From: Pseudomonas asiatica
GTDB taxonomy: Bacteria > Pseudomonadota > Gammaproteobacteria > Pseudomonadales > Pseudomonadaceae
Length of the DNA: 64,000 nucleotides
Direction: 5' to 3'
Assembly: GCF_040214835.1 (NCBI RefSeq)
Contig: NZ_CP157874.1
Location: 1,058,001 to 1,122,000 of the forward strand
Shown here: positions 22,731 to 31,053 of the stretch, in pieces
Position numbering within the stretch: the first letter of the stretch is position 1
Layout of the letters: every line of letters begins with the position of its first letter
The notes under the pieces: generated by a model
What the model was told of the DNA's origin: nothing
The model's input: the letters and a program-made list of their open reading frames with translations, nothing else
The model's database searches: none
Translations under genes and position numbers: made by a program

Positions 22731-22748
22731 TGGAATGAAAACGCTACA
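22731..22748 (-). promoter_or_regulatory. Candidate GcsR-like enhancer site
   Basis: The reverse strand reads TGTAGCG-TTTT-CATTCCA. As I recall, the motif reported for P. aeruginosa GcsR is close to TGTAACG-N4-CGTTCCG, which this matches at most positions. It lies about 65 bases upstream of the -24 element, a usual distance for an activator of sigma-54 promoters. I found only one clear copy, whereas several tandem copies are reported in P. aeruginosa. Confidence 0.5.
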
Positions 22749-22914
22749 GCGGGTGGGGGATGGAAAAGGGTTTGGGGATCAAACCCTTGCACAGCCGTAT
22801 CCGAATGGATGTGTATCGATTTGAATACGCTGTATTTAAATCAATACGACCCTGGCTGCAGGGCGCGAGTTTCAGCCGCCAGCCCTTCAGGCAGCCCTTT
22901 TTGCGATGCCCGGT

Positions 22915-22932
22915 CTACGTAGTTCTACGTAG
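22915..22932. promoter_or_regulatory. Tandem CTACGTAG palindromes before cstA
   Basis: CTACGTAG-TT-CTACGTAG is two identical 8-bp palindromes separated by two bases, about 130 bases before the cstA start. NarL/LuxR-type response regulators bind short TAC-containing palindromes as dimers, so this is a likely operator for the regulator encoded at 26815-27447. A related degenerate site, CGTAGTACTGCG, follows at 22941-22952. Confidence 0.6.
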
Positions 22933-23009
22933 ATCGCGCCCGTAGTACTGCGAATTTTCTTGTGGACCCAGGATGGCGAAAGTGTCGCCGTCCTTATCCG
23001 GACACATAC

Positions 23010-23020
23010 AACAACAAAAG
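23010..23020 (+). promoter_or_regulatory. Hfq/Crc-type A-rich motif in the cstA leader
   Basis: AACAACAAAAG fits the AANAANAA pattern bound by Hfq with Crc in pseudomonads. It lies 39 bases before the cstA start codon, somewhat further upstream than in typical targets. Confidence 0.45.
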
Positions 23021-23058
23021 CCGTCGCAGGTTTACCACCCGCGACAGGAGAAAATTCG

Positions 23059-25116
23059 ATGACCACACTGGCTACCCGAATTGCCTGGTTTGCCGTTGCC
23101 TTGCTTGGTGCATTTGCGCTGGGCACGCTTGCCCTACGCAGGGGCGAAGCCATCAACGCCCTCTGGATCGTGACCGCAGCAGTTGCCATCTACCTCATTG
23201 CCTACCGTTACTACAGCCTGTTCATCGCCAACAAAGTGATGCAACTGGACGCCGCACGCGCCACGCCCGCCGTACTCAACAACGACGGCCTGGACTACGT
23301 ACCGACCAACAAGCACATTCTCTTCGGGCACCACTTTGCTGCCATTGCCGGCGCGGGCCCTCTGGTTGGCCCGGTGCTCGCAGCACAAATGGGCTACCTG
23401 CCCGGCACGCTCTGGCTGATCGCCGGTGTGGTCCTGGCGGGTGCTGTCCAGGACTTCATGGTGCTGTTCATCTCCACCCGTCGCAATGGTCGCTCCCTGG
23501 GCGAACTGGTACGCGAAGAGATGGGCTCCATCCCCGGTACCATCGCCTTGTTCGGTGCCTTCCTGATCATGATCATCATCCTCGCGGTGTTGTCGCTGAT
23601 CGTGGTCAAGGCGCTGGCGGAGAGCCCCTGGGGCATGTTCACGGTAATGGCCACGTTGCCGATTGCAGTGTTCATGGGCGTCTACATGCGCTACCTGCGC
23701 CCAGGGCGTATCGGTGAGATCTCCGTGATCGGCGTGGTCCTGCTGCTGGCGTCCATCTGGTGCGGTGGCCTGGTCGCCGCCGACCCAGTCTGGGGGCCTG
23801 CGTTCACCTTCACCGGGTTGCAGATTACCTGGATGCTCATCGGCTATGGCTTCGTTGCCGCGGTACTGCCCGTATGGCTGATCCTGGCGCCACGGGACTA
23901 CCTTTCGACCTTCCTCAAGATCGGGACCATCGTCGCCCTGGCAATCGGCATCCTGGTCATCGCCCCCGACCTGAAAATGCCAGCCGTTACCCACTTCATC
24001 GATGGCACGGGCCCGGTCTGGAAGGGCGCCCTGTTCCCCTTCCTGTTCATTACCGTGGCTTGCGGCGCGGTGTCTGGCTTCCACGCGTTGATCAGCTCGG
24101 GTACCACACCCAAGCTGTTGGCCAATGAAAGTCATGCCCGTTACATCGGCTACGGCGCGATGCTGATGGAGTCCTTTGTCGCGATCATGGCCATTGTCGC
24201 GGCATCGGTCATCGAACCTGGGATCTACTTCGCCATGAACAGCCCGGCCGCCGTGGTGGGTGGCGATGTCGCGACCGTGGCGGCTACCGTGAGCAGCTGG
24301 GGCTTCACCATAACGCCGGAGATCCTGCAACAGACTGCCGCCGACATTGGCGAGCACACCATCCTGGCTCGCGCCGGTGGAGCGCCGACCTTGGCCGTGG
24401 GGATTGCCCAGATCCTCCACCAGGCGCTGCCAGGTGAGAACACCATGGCGTTCTGGTACCACTTTGCAATTCTCTTCGAGGCACTGTTCATCCTCACTGC
24501 CGTCGATGCCGGCACCCGTGCGGGGCGCTTCATGCTGCAGGACCTGCTCGGCAATTTCGTGCCGGCACTGAAGAAGACCGACTCCTGGACGGCGAACCTG
24601 ATCGCTACCGCAGGTTGCGTGGCCATGTGGGGCTGGCTGCTGTACCAAGGGGTGATCGACCCGCTGGGTGGCATCAACACCCTGTGGCCGCTGTTCGGCA
24701 TCTCCAACCAGATGCTGGCCGGGATCGCGCTCATGCTCGGCTGTGTGGTGCTTATCCGCATGAAGCGTCAGCGATACGTCTGGGTTACCTTGATTCCAGC
24801 CGTCTGGCTGCTGATCTGCACCACTACGGCTGGTCTCATCAAGCTGCTGGACAAGGACCCCTCGATGGGCTTCCTGGCGCTTGCCAAGAAGTACAGTGAT
24901 GCTGCCGCTGCAGGCCAGGTACTGGCGCCTGCGAAGGATCTGATGCAAATGCAGCACGTAGTGTTCAATGCCTATACCAACGCGACGCTGACAGCACTGT
25001 TCCTGTTGGTGGTCCTGAGCATTCTTTGTTTTGCCGTGAAGGTTGGGCGCCGTGCCTGGGTCATGCCCGAGCGCACCGACAAGGAATCACCGTTCCAGCC
25101 ACAGCCGGACGCCTGA
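23059..25116 (+). CDS. cstA: CstA/BtsT-family carbon starvation transporter
   Basis: The 685-residue inner-membrane protein is a CstA-family transporter with many membrane helices. Members in E. coli (CstA, BtsT/YjiY) import pyruvate, and some import peptides. Family motifs include [27 protein letters not shown] near 70-95, [49 protein letters not shown] and [18 protein letters not shown] chose the ATG at 23059, preceded by ACAGGAG. The gene is followed 13 bases later by a YjiX-like gene and then by a two-component pair, which suggests a substrate-induced uptake module. Confidence 0.93.
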   Translation: MTTLATRIAWFAVALLGAFALGTLALRRGEAINALWIVTAAVAIYLIAYRYYSLFIANKVMQLDAARATPAVLNNDGLDYVPTNKHILFGHHFAAIAGAGPLVGPVLAAQMGYLPGTLWLIAGVVLAGAVQDFMVLFISTRRNGRSLGELVREEMGSIPGTIALFGAFLIMIIILAVLSLIVVKALAESPWGMFTVMATLPIAVFMGVYMRYLRPGRIGEISVIGVVLLLASIWCGGLVAADPVWGPAFTFTGLQITWMLIGYGFVAAVLPVWLILAPRDYLSTFLKIGTIVALAIGILVIAPDLKMPAVTHFIDGTGPVWKGALFPFLFITVACGAVSGFHALISSGTTPKLLANESHARYIGYGAMLMESFVAIMAIVAASVIEPGIYFAMNSPAAVVGGDVATVAATVSSWGFTITPEILQQTAADIGEHTILARAGGAPTLAVGIAQILHQALPGENTMAFWYHFAILFEALFILTAVDAGTRAGRFMLQDLLGNFVPALKKTDSWTANLIATAGCVAMWGWLLYQGVIDPLGGINTLWPLFGISNQMLAGIALMLGCVVLIRMKRQRYVWVTLIPAVWLLICTTTAGLIKLLDKDPSMGFLALAKKYSDAAAAGQVLAPAKDLMQMQHVVFNAYTNATLTALFLLVVLSILCFAVKVGRRAWVMPERTDKESPFQPQPDA

Positions 25117-25129
25117 GGGGGCGCCCGGA

Positions 25130-25333
25130 ATGTTCAATGACCTGAGCAAGATGGGTAAGTACCTGGGGCAAGCCGCCCGGATGCTGGTCGGCATGCCAGA
25201 CTACGACGCCTATGTGGAGCACATGCAGCTCAAGCACCCGGAAAAACCGCTGATGTCCTACGAGGCGTTTTTCCGGGAGCGACAGGAGGCACGTTACGGT
25301 GGTGGGAAGGGACGCCCTGTTCGTTGCTGCTGA
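25130..25333 (+). CDS. YbdD/YjiX-family small protein
   Basis: The 67-residue protein belongs to the DUF466 family (YbdD/YjiX) that is nearly always encoded right after cstA or btsT. Seen are [60 protein letters not shown], where [10 protein letters not shown] and the terminal Arg/Cys segment are the family marks. Its function is not settled but the constant linkage suggests an accessory role for the transporter. The start is ATG at 25130, with GGGGGCG upstream. Confidence 0.9.
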   Translation: MFNDLSKMGKYLGQAARMLVGMPDYDAYVEHMQLKHPEKPLMSYEAFFRERQEARYGGGKGRPVRCC

Positions 25334-25380
25334 GCAAGCCCAGGCAGGCGCAACGTTCATCGTGGTGCTCTCGCATTGGA

Positions 25381-25414
25381 GGGCCGGCAGCAGGCATAGT
25401 GCTGCTGCCGGCCC
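25381..25414 (+). terminator. Hairpin between yjiX and the kinase gene
   Basis: GGGCCGGCAGCA and TGCTGCCGGCCC form a perfect 12-bp stem around a ten-base loop. There is no T run, so it may attenuate or process the transcript. It would lower kinase expression relative to cstA-yjiX and its right arm ends about 20 bases before the kinase start. Confidence 0.6.
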
Positions 25415-25435
25415 GCTCCTGCATTGGAAATGACC

Positions 25436-26782
25436 ATGCAACTCAAGCACAAGATCGTCACCCTCAGTGTGCTTCCACTCATCCTTTCGGTCCTGTTCAT
25501 CTGTGTCCTCGTGTTTGCCCAGAGCCGCAAGCTGGAGGAGGAACAGGCACGCCTGGTTGAAAGCAGCATCATGGCAGCAAAGAAGGCCGAGTTGAAAAAC
25601 TACCTGGGCCTGGCGATGAGCCTCATCGCGCCGTTGTATGAAGGCAGCACCGATGATGAAGCAACTCGGCAGCGTGCACTGGAGATCCTGTCCCAAGCCA
25701 ACTTCGGCCTCGACGGCTACTTCTTCGTGTACGACCAGCAGGGCAAGAACCTGATGCACCCGAGGCAGTCCGAGCTGGTTGGCAAGCAACTCATTGCGCT
25801 GACCGACAAGAACGGGCTGCCGGTCATCCAGGCGCTACTCAAGAGCGCCAGGGAGGGTGATGGATACCAGCTGTACGACTGGCAGAAGCCTTCTTCCGGG
25901 CAGATTACCGGGAAACTGTCTTATGTCGTGATGCTGGACCGTTGGGGCTGGATGCTTGGCACAGGCATATACATCGACGATGTGGAGGTGGCGACCCGCA
26001 AGTCCCGGCAAGAAGTCGCTACCGGGGTACTGACCACGGTTCTGGCGATCGCCTCGTTCTCGTTGATTGCCGTACTGGTGATTTTTACCGGTGGCCTGAT
26101 GCTGAACGTCAGTGAACATCGCCTGGCGGACCGAAAGCTTTCCACGCTCAACCAGCGGATCGTGAACCTGCAGGAGGAGGAGCGCTCGCGGGTTTCGCGT
26201 GAACTGCATGACGGGATCAGCCAGGAGCTGGTGTCGATCAAGTTCCAGTATGAGCTGGCCGCTATCGAACTGGCCAACGGCCGAAGCGAGGGCCTGGAGA
26301 ACCTGCGCAAAGGTACTTGCAGACTTGGCGCGGCGATCGGTGAGATACGCCGCATTTCCCATGATCTGCGCCCCTCGCTTCTGGACACGTTGGGGTTGTC
26401 GCCTGCCATTGAGCAACATGTCAGTGAGTTCGAGCAACGTACTTCGATTCACACTCAGTATGAATGTGGAATGGATGCGGCGGACATCGATACCAGCCTC
26501 AGGTTGACGCTGTTCCGCATCATTCAAGAGGCCCTGGCGAACGTGGAACGTCATGCCAAAGCCACTGCAGCGATCGTTTCCGTCACGCAACAGCAGGGCA
26601 TGATCGTGTTGCGTGTCGAGGACAACGGGGTAGGGTTCGACACCCGCGCAGCAGACGAATGCCACGGTATCGGCCTGAGGAACATTCGCGAACGAGTGGA
26701 GCACCACTCGGGTAGCGTCAACATTGCATCCTCTTACGGCCGTACCGAACTACAGGTGCAGATACCGGTTACGATCAGCTGA
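25436..26782 (+). CDS. Cache-domain sensor histidine kinase (HisKA_3)
   Basis: The 448-residue membrane kinase has TM1 at about 7-28, a periplasmic single Cache domain at about 35-185 (GYFFVYDQQGKNLMHPRQSELVGKQL and DRWGWMLGTGIYIDD), TM2 at about 198-222, then a HisKA_3 dimerisation domain with phosphorylated His258 in SRELHDGISQELV and a HATPase with ERHAKA, VEDNGVGFD and GIGLRNIRERV. Cache domains of this type bind small carboxylates such as pyruvate, acetate or propionate. I chose the ATG at 25436, with GGA seven bases before it. Its partner regulator follows after 32 bases. The ligand is probably related to the substrate of the adjacent CstA. Confidence 0.9.
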   Translation: MQLKHKIVTLSVLPLILSVLFICVLVFAQSRKLEEEQARLVESSIMAAKKAELKNYLGLAMSLIAPLYEGSTDDEATRQRALEILSQANFGLDGYFFVYDQQGKNLMHPRQSELVGKQLIALTDKNGLPVIQALLKSAREGDGYQLYDWQKPSSGQITGKLSYVVMLDRWGWMLGTGIYIDDVEVATRKSRQEVATGVLTTVLAIASFSLIAVLVIFTGGLMLNVSEHRLADRKLSTLNQRIVNLQEEERSRVSRELHDGISQELVSIKFQYELAAIELANGRSEGLENLRKGTCRLGAAIGEIRRISHDLRPSLLDTLGLSPAIEQHVSEFEQRTSIHTQYECGMDAADIDTSLRLTLFRIIQEALANVERHAKATAAIVSVTQQQGMIVLRVEDNGVGFDTRAADECHGIGLRNIRERVEHHSGSVNIASSYGRTELQVQIPVTIS

Positions 26783-26814
26783 GCAGCTTTGCCACTCCAA
26801 ACCTCGAGGCCCCC

Positions 26815-27447
26815 ATGAGCGCAACCCATCCGGTCAGAATCGCCCTGGTCGACGACCACGTCCTTGTGCGTGATGGCGTCAAGGCTCTGCTGTGCGCGAT
26901 CCCGCATTTCGAGGTGGTCGGCCAGGCCGAGTCAGCGGCCCAGGCAATCGAGCTGGTAGCAAGCACTGAACTGGACATCCTCCTGGTCGATGTAGGGCTT
27001 CAGGACATGAATGGGTTGGAGCTCACGCGCAAGCTGCGCGAGCTCTACCCGGATATCAGGATCCTCATGCTGAGCATGTACGACAACCAGGAGTACGTGC
27101 GCACTTCCATCAGTTCCGGAGCGCTAGGTTACGTGCTGAAGAACGCGCCCTCCGCAGAGCTTATCGCGGCCATCGAGGCCATCGCTGCGGGAGGACGCTT
27201 CTACAGCTCGGAAATCACTCGCAAGCTCGCCGGGAGCAACCGGGACGAGCACGAGCTGACACCCCGTGAACTGCAAGTGCTGTCAATGATCGCCAAGGGG
27301 CACAACAACAAGAAAATGGCCCGAGAGCTGGATATCAGTGTTCGAACAGTCGAAACCTACCGGCTTAGCATCAGGCGCAAGCTCAACATCGATACGCCTG
27401 CGGCACTGGTGAAATACGCCCTGGAACATGGCCTGACCTCGATCTAG
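26815..27447 (+). CDS. NarL/LuxR-type response regulator
   Basis: The 210-residue regulator has a receiver domain with acidic pocket DDH (13-15), phospho-acceptor Asp59 in ILLVDVGLQDMNG and Lys near 109 (YVLKNAPSAELI), followed by a LuxR-type helix-turn-helix at about 145-205 (LTPRELQVLSMIAKGHNNKKMARELDISVRTVETYRLSIRRKL). It is the cognate partner of the Cache kinase just upstream. The tandem CTACGTAG sites before cstA are a plausible target. Its stop codon overlaps the convergent gltS stop by four bases. Confidence 0.92.
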   Translation: MSATHPVRIALVDDHVLVRDGVKALLCAIPHFEVVGQAESAAQAIELVASTELDILLVDVGLQDMNGLELTRKLRELYPDIRILMLSMYDNQEYVRTSISSGALGYVLKNAPSAELIAAIEAIAAGGRFYSSEITRKLAGSNRDEHELTPRELQVLSMIAKGHNNKKMARELDISVRTVETYRLSIRRKLNIDTPAALVKYALEHGLTSI

Positions 27448-28643
27448 GCAAACCAGGGCAGCGCCAGATACAGCTTGATGACGATGACATTGATGATGTC
27501 GATGAAGAACGCCCCCACCATCGGCACCACCAGGAAGGCAATGCGCGAGGCTCCGTAGCGCTGGGTCACCGCTTGCATGTTGGCGATTGCCGTAGGCGTT
27601 GCGCCCAGGCCGAAACCACAGTGCCCGGCAGCCAGTACCGCTGCATCATAGTTGCGGCCCATGACCCGGAACGTGACGAATATCGCGAACAGTGCCATGA
27701 CCAATGTCTGTGCGGCGAGCAATGCAAAGAACGGTAATGCCAGCGCTGAAAGGTCCCACAACTTGAGCGACATCAAGGCAATGGCCAGGAATAACGACAA
27801 GCTCACATTGCCCAATACCGAGACTTCCCGCTCGAAGACTTGATAAAAGCCGAGCGCCGAAAGGCCGTTTCGCAACACCACGCCCACGAACAACACGCAA
27901 ACGAACGTTGGCAGTTCAAACGCAGTGCCTTTCAGCAAACCGTTAAGTAACGAGCCCGCCAGCAAACTGACAGCGATCAGCGCCAGTGTTTCGATAAATG
28001 AAAACGGTGTAATCAGGCGCTCCTTGTCCGGTTGTTCGAAACCTTTGGGCAGTTGTGGTGCTGCTTCTTCGATACCAGGTGTCGTTACCCGCTTGATCAG
28101 CAACCGGGCGACCGGACCACCAATCAGGCCACCCAGTACCAGGCCGAAGGTAGCTGATGCCATTGCCAGTTCGGAGGCCGACGCCAGGCCAAACTTTTCG
28201 GTGAAAGTGGCCCCCCACGCAGCGCCTGTACCGTGGCCGCCGGACAAGGTGATGGAGCCAGCCAGCAGACCCATCAGCGGGTCGAGCCCCAGTGCCGTTG
28301 CCAGGCCGATGCCCATGGCGTTCTGGACCAGCAGCAAGCCGGTTACCACCAGCAGGAACACGGTCACCACGCGGCCACCTTTTTTCAGGCTGGCGAAGTC
28401 TGCACTCAAGCCGATGGTAGCGAAGAATGCCAGCATCAGAGGGGTTTGCAGTGAAGTATCGAATTGCACGTGGATATCGAAACTGCGCAACGCCAGGAAC
28501 GCCAAGGCCACTACCAGGCCGCCAGCGACAGGTTCCGGAATATTGTAAGTGCGCAAGAAACCAATACGCGCGACCAGGCCGCGTCCCAATAACAGTACCA
28601 AAGAGGCGGCTACAAGCGTCCCGTAAAAATCGAGTTCAAACAT
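27444..28643 (-). CDS. gltS: Sodium/glutamate symporter
   Basis: The 399-residue inner-membrane protein belongs to the ESS (GltS) family that imports glutamate with sodium. The two inverted halves carry the re-entrant motifs GLSADFASLKKGGR...ITLSGGHGTGAAWG in the first half and AAVLAAGHCGFGLGATPTAIANMQAVTQRYG in the second. It begins MFELDFYGTLVAASLVLLLGRGL. It is transcribed alone, tail to tail with the response regulator. Its base composition looks slightly less GC-rich than the surrounding genes. Confidence 0.94.
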   Translation of the reverse strand: MFELDFYGTLVAASLVLLLGRGLVARIGFLRTYNIPEPVAGGLVVALAFLALRSFDIHVQFDTSLQTPLMLAFFATIGLSADFASLKKGGRVVTVFLLVVTGLLLVQNAMGIGLATALGLDPLMGLLAGSITLSGGHGTGAAWGATFTEKFGLASASELAMASATFGLVLGGLIGGPVARLLIKRVTTPGIEEAAPQLPKGFEQPDKERLITPFSFIETLALIAVSLLAGSLLNGLLKGTAFELPTFVCVLFVGVVLRNGLSALGFYQVFEREVSVLGNVSLSLFLAIALMSLKLWDLSALALPFFALLAAQTLVMALFAIFVTFRVMGRNYDAAVLAAGHCGFGLGATPTAIANMQAVTQRYGASRIAFLVVPMVGAFFIDIINVIVIKLYLALPWFA

Positions 28644-28951
28644 CAGGTGCTCTCGTTATATCCAGTAGCGGACCACTTCCCGCTATGGGGCGGACAAGTG
28701 GGGTGACAGGTGGGAATACACTGTCACCATTCTACGAGGCATCCGTGGGAGAGTATCTTTCACTGGCGTAGGAAAAGCCTGAATAACAACCGGATTATTA
28801 CAATAACTATCAGGGGCCGCTTTGCGGCCCATCGCAGGCAAGCCAGCTCCCACAATTACCGTGACAACCTCGAGAGCAACGCCGTACCTATGGGAGCTGG
28901 CTTGCCTGCGATGGGCTGCGTAGCAGCCCCGTTGACGCTATCTGGCAGGTA
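28644..28951. other. gltS upstream region with a REP pair
   Basis: This 308-bp space contains the gltS promoter region next to 28643, a short AT-rich tract at 28775-28808 (AATAACAACCGGATTATTAC) and the REP pair listed below. No gene was seen. Confidence 0.55.
28813..28930. repeat. REP pair, GGCAAGCCAGCTCCCAC type
   Basis: Inverted arms at 28813-28854 and 28890-28930 share CATCGCAGGCAAGCCAGCTC plus an outer GGGGCCGC/GCAGCCCC segment. This type occurs only here and near 4.5 kb. Confidence 0.9.
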
Positions 28952-30460
28952 TCAGGCTTTGCCCGGTATTCCATATTTGCGCAGGCGCTGCGCAATGGCG
29001 GTATGTGAAGTTTGCAAGCGCCCGGCCAGTTGCCGCGTCGATGGGTAGCTGGCGTACAGGCGTTGCAGCAGCTCGCGCTCGAAATCGCCCACGGCCTGTT
29101 CCAGGCTGGCCACTTCGCCGTCCAGGCCACGGGCCACCGAGGTGCCGGCGATGTCCAGGTCACCGATATCCACCAGGTTGCCCTCGCAGATGGCTGCGGC
29201 GCGGAATATCACGTTCTGCAGCTGGCGCACATTGCCCGGCCAAGGGTTGGCCAGCAGTGCCGAATGGGTGGCCGGGGTCAGCCGGCACGGTGGGCGCTGG
29301 ATCTGCGTGCAGGCCTGCTGCATGAAGAAATGCGCCAGCATCAGGATGTCCTGGCCACGGTCCCGCAGCGGTGGCACTTGCAGGTTGAGCACGTTCAGGC
29401 GGTAGAACAGGTCTTCGCGGAAGCTGCCTTCGGCGACCATGCGCTCCAGGTCGCGGTGGGTGGCGCTGATGATGCGTACATCCACCTTCACTTCGCGGTC
29501 GCCACCCACCCGGCGGAAGCTGCCATCGCTGAGAAAACGCAGCAGCTTGGCCTGCAGGTATGGCGACATCTCGCCGATTTCATCGAGAAATACCGTGCCC
29601 TGGTTGGCCAGCTCCATCAGCCCGGGCTTGCCGCCCCGTTGCGCGCCGGTGAAGGCGCCGGGGGCGTAGCCGAACAGTTCGCTCTCGGCCAGGCTCTCGG
29701 GCAGCGCGGCGCAGTTCAGGGCCAGGAATGGCGCCGCGTGGCGGCTGCTGATGGCGTGGCAGGCGCGGGCTACCAGCTCTTTGCCGGTGCCGGTTTCGCC
29801 ATGCACCAGCAGCGGTGCATCGAGCGCCGCCACGCGCAAGGCGCGGGCCTTGAGGGTGCGGATGGCCGGTGACTCGCCGAGCAGGGCATCGAAGCCTTCG
29901 GCATGGTCGTGGTGCATGGCCGACAGGCGTTCGCCCATGCGCGTGGGTGGGTACAGCGTCAGCAGGCCACCGGCGTTGGTGATCGGCATGGCATCCAGCA
30001 GCAGGCTCTGGCCGTTGAGCTGCATCTCGCGCATGGGCAGGTGGAAGTTGTTGTCCAGCAGGGCCTGCAGCAGTGCCGGGTCGCCGAACAGTTCACCCAC
30101 CGAGCGCCCGGCCGATTCGCGGCCGCACAGCTCGATCAGCGCCGGGTTGGCCAGCAGCACCTTGCCGGCACTGTCCACGGCCAGCACCGGGTCGCTCATC
30201 GCCGCCAGCAGGGCATCGAGCTGCAGGTGCCGGCGTTGGCCAGGGAGGATGTCGACCACGTCCACCGATTGCACGCCATGTACCTCGAACAGCGCGTCGT
30301 GCAGTTCTTCGAGCACGGCGGGGCTGAGGGTAGGGGCGTCGATGTAGACGTTCGGCGGGACCATCTCCACGGCGTCCAGGTTGAGGTTGCGGGCACCGAG
30401 CAGGGCGAGGACTTCCTGGGTGATGCCGACGCGGTCGATGAAGCTGACGTGGATGCGCAT
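28952..30460 (-). CDS. TyrR/GcsR-like sigma-54 activator
   Basis: The 502-residue regulator has an N-terminal ACT domain (1-70, MRIHVSFIDRVGITQEVLALLG), a PAS domain at about 78-170 (ALLAAMSDPVLAVDSAGKVLLANPALIELCG), an AAA+ domain with Walker A GETGTGKE (221-228) and the sigma-54 contact GAFTGA (268-273), and a C-terminal helix-turn-helix (STRQLAGRLQTSHTAIAQRLRKYGI). This order is that of TyrR, PhhR and GcsR. The intact GAFTGA shows it can activate sigma-54 promoters. Since a sigma-54 promoter and GcsR-like dyad precede gcvH about 6 kb away, I favour a glycine-responsive GcsR role over PhhR, but this is inference. Confidence 0.9.
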   Translation of the reverse strand: MRIHVSFIDRVGITQEVLALLGARNLNLDAVEMVPPNVYIDAPTLSPAVLEELHDALFEVHGVQSVDVVDILPGQRRHLQLDALLAAMSDPVLAVDSAGKVLLANPALIELCGRESAGRSVGELFGDPALLQALLDNNFHLPMREMQLNGQSLLLDAMPITNAGGLLTLYPPTRMGERLSAMHHDHAEGFDALLGESPAIRTLKARALRVAALDAPLLVHGETGTGKELVARACHAISSRHAAPFLALNCAALPESLAESELFGYAPGAFTGAQRGGKPGLMELANQGTVFLDEIGEMSPYLQAKLLRFLSDGSFRRVGGDREVKVDVRIISATHRDLERMVAEGSFREDLFYRLNVLNLQVPPLRDRGQDILMLAHFFMQQACTQIQRPPCRLTPATHSALLANPWPGNVRQLQNVIFRAAAICEGNLVDIGDLDIAGTSVARGLDGEVASLEQAVGDFERELLQRLYASYPSTRQLAGRLQTSHTAIAQRLRKYGIPGKA

Positions 30461-30513
30461 GGGGAGGGTGCGGTTGTGGCTGGGGGAGGGCGGTAGTATG
30501 CCTCAACATCGCC

Positions 30514-30616
30514 GGGGCCGCTTTGCGGCCCTATCGCGACGCAAGGCCGCTCCTACAGGTACAGCGCCACACCCTGTAGGAGCGGCCTTGTGTCGCGATG
30601 GGCTGCAAAGCAGCCC
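30514..30616. repeat. REP pair, GGCCTTGTGTCGCG type
   Basis: Inverted arms at 30514-30559 and 30573-30616 share CGCGACNCAAGGCCGCTCCT with one difference. The pair separates the DUF5064 gene from the TyrR-like gene. Confidence 0.9.
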
Positions 30617-30629
30617 TCGGTTCTTGAAA

Positions 30630-30998
30630 TCACTCCAGATGTTCAGGCTTGATCGGATCGCCCGATTTCACATCCAGCTTTTCGCGAATGTCCGCGAACA
30701 TATGGTCATAAAGCTTGTGCGGCGAACTCAGGCTCTCGAATTTCTTCGGTGGCGTCAGGTATGACTGCGCCTTGCGGGTCAGCAGCATGAGGAAGCTGGG
30801 CAACACTTGGTCCTTGGCCAGGAAGAACTTTTCTTCCACTTGCTTGCCTTCGATGCTGCCATGCATCTTGAACTGGATGCCTCTGCCTTCCTTGGGGTCC
30901 GACACTGCCTCGTATTCGATGTTCAGGTCATAGCTGTGGTCGTTCTGGTTCAGCGCGGTGCGCTCGATGTGTACATGACCGGGCTGGTACTGGGCCAT
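30630..30998 (-). CDS. DUF5064 family protein
   Basis: The 122-residue protein matches the Pseudomonas DUF5064 family, a small soluble protein of unknown function. It begins MAQYQPGHVHIERTALNQNDHSYDLNIEYEAV and is rich in alternating beta-type residues in the first half, then has a helical C-terminus (SSPHKLYDHMFADIREKLDVKSGDPIKPEHL). It lies 55 bases after arcC on the same strand, so it may be cotranscribed with the arginine deiminase operon. Confidence 0.75.
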   Translation of the reverse strand: MAQYQPGHVHIERTALNQNDHSYDLNIEYEAVSDPKEGRGIQFKMHGSIEGKQVEEKFFLAKDQVLPSFLMLLTRKAQSYLTPPKKFESLSSPHKLYDHMFADIREKLDVKSGDPIKPEHLE

Positions 30999-31053
30999 GG
31001 CAAGCTCCTTTGGAAGGTCGAAAATGGCGGGCGCTGGCGCCCGCCTACTGCAT

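Larger units (their letters stand above)
22586..23058. other. Divergent gcvH / cstA regulatory region
   Basis: This 473-bp space has no convincing gene and is notably AT-rich in its left half (22660-22745). It holds a sigma-54 promoter candidate and an 18-bp dyad facing gcvH, two tandem CTACGTAG palindromes and a related half-site facing cstA, and an A-rich Hfq/Crc-type motif in the cstA leader. Each is listed separately. Confidence 0.7.

Noticed and set aside
23134..24957. 607-codon open frame on the reverse strand
   Set aside because: It is antisense to cstA, whose family match is clear.
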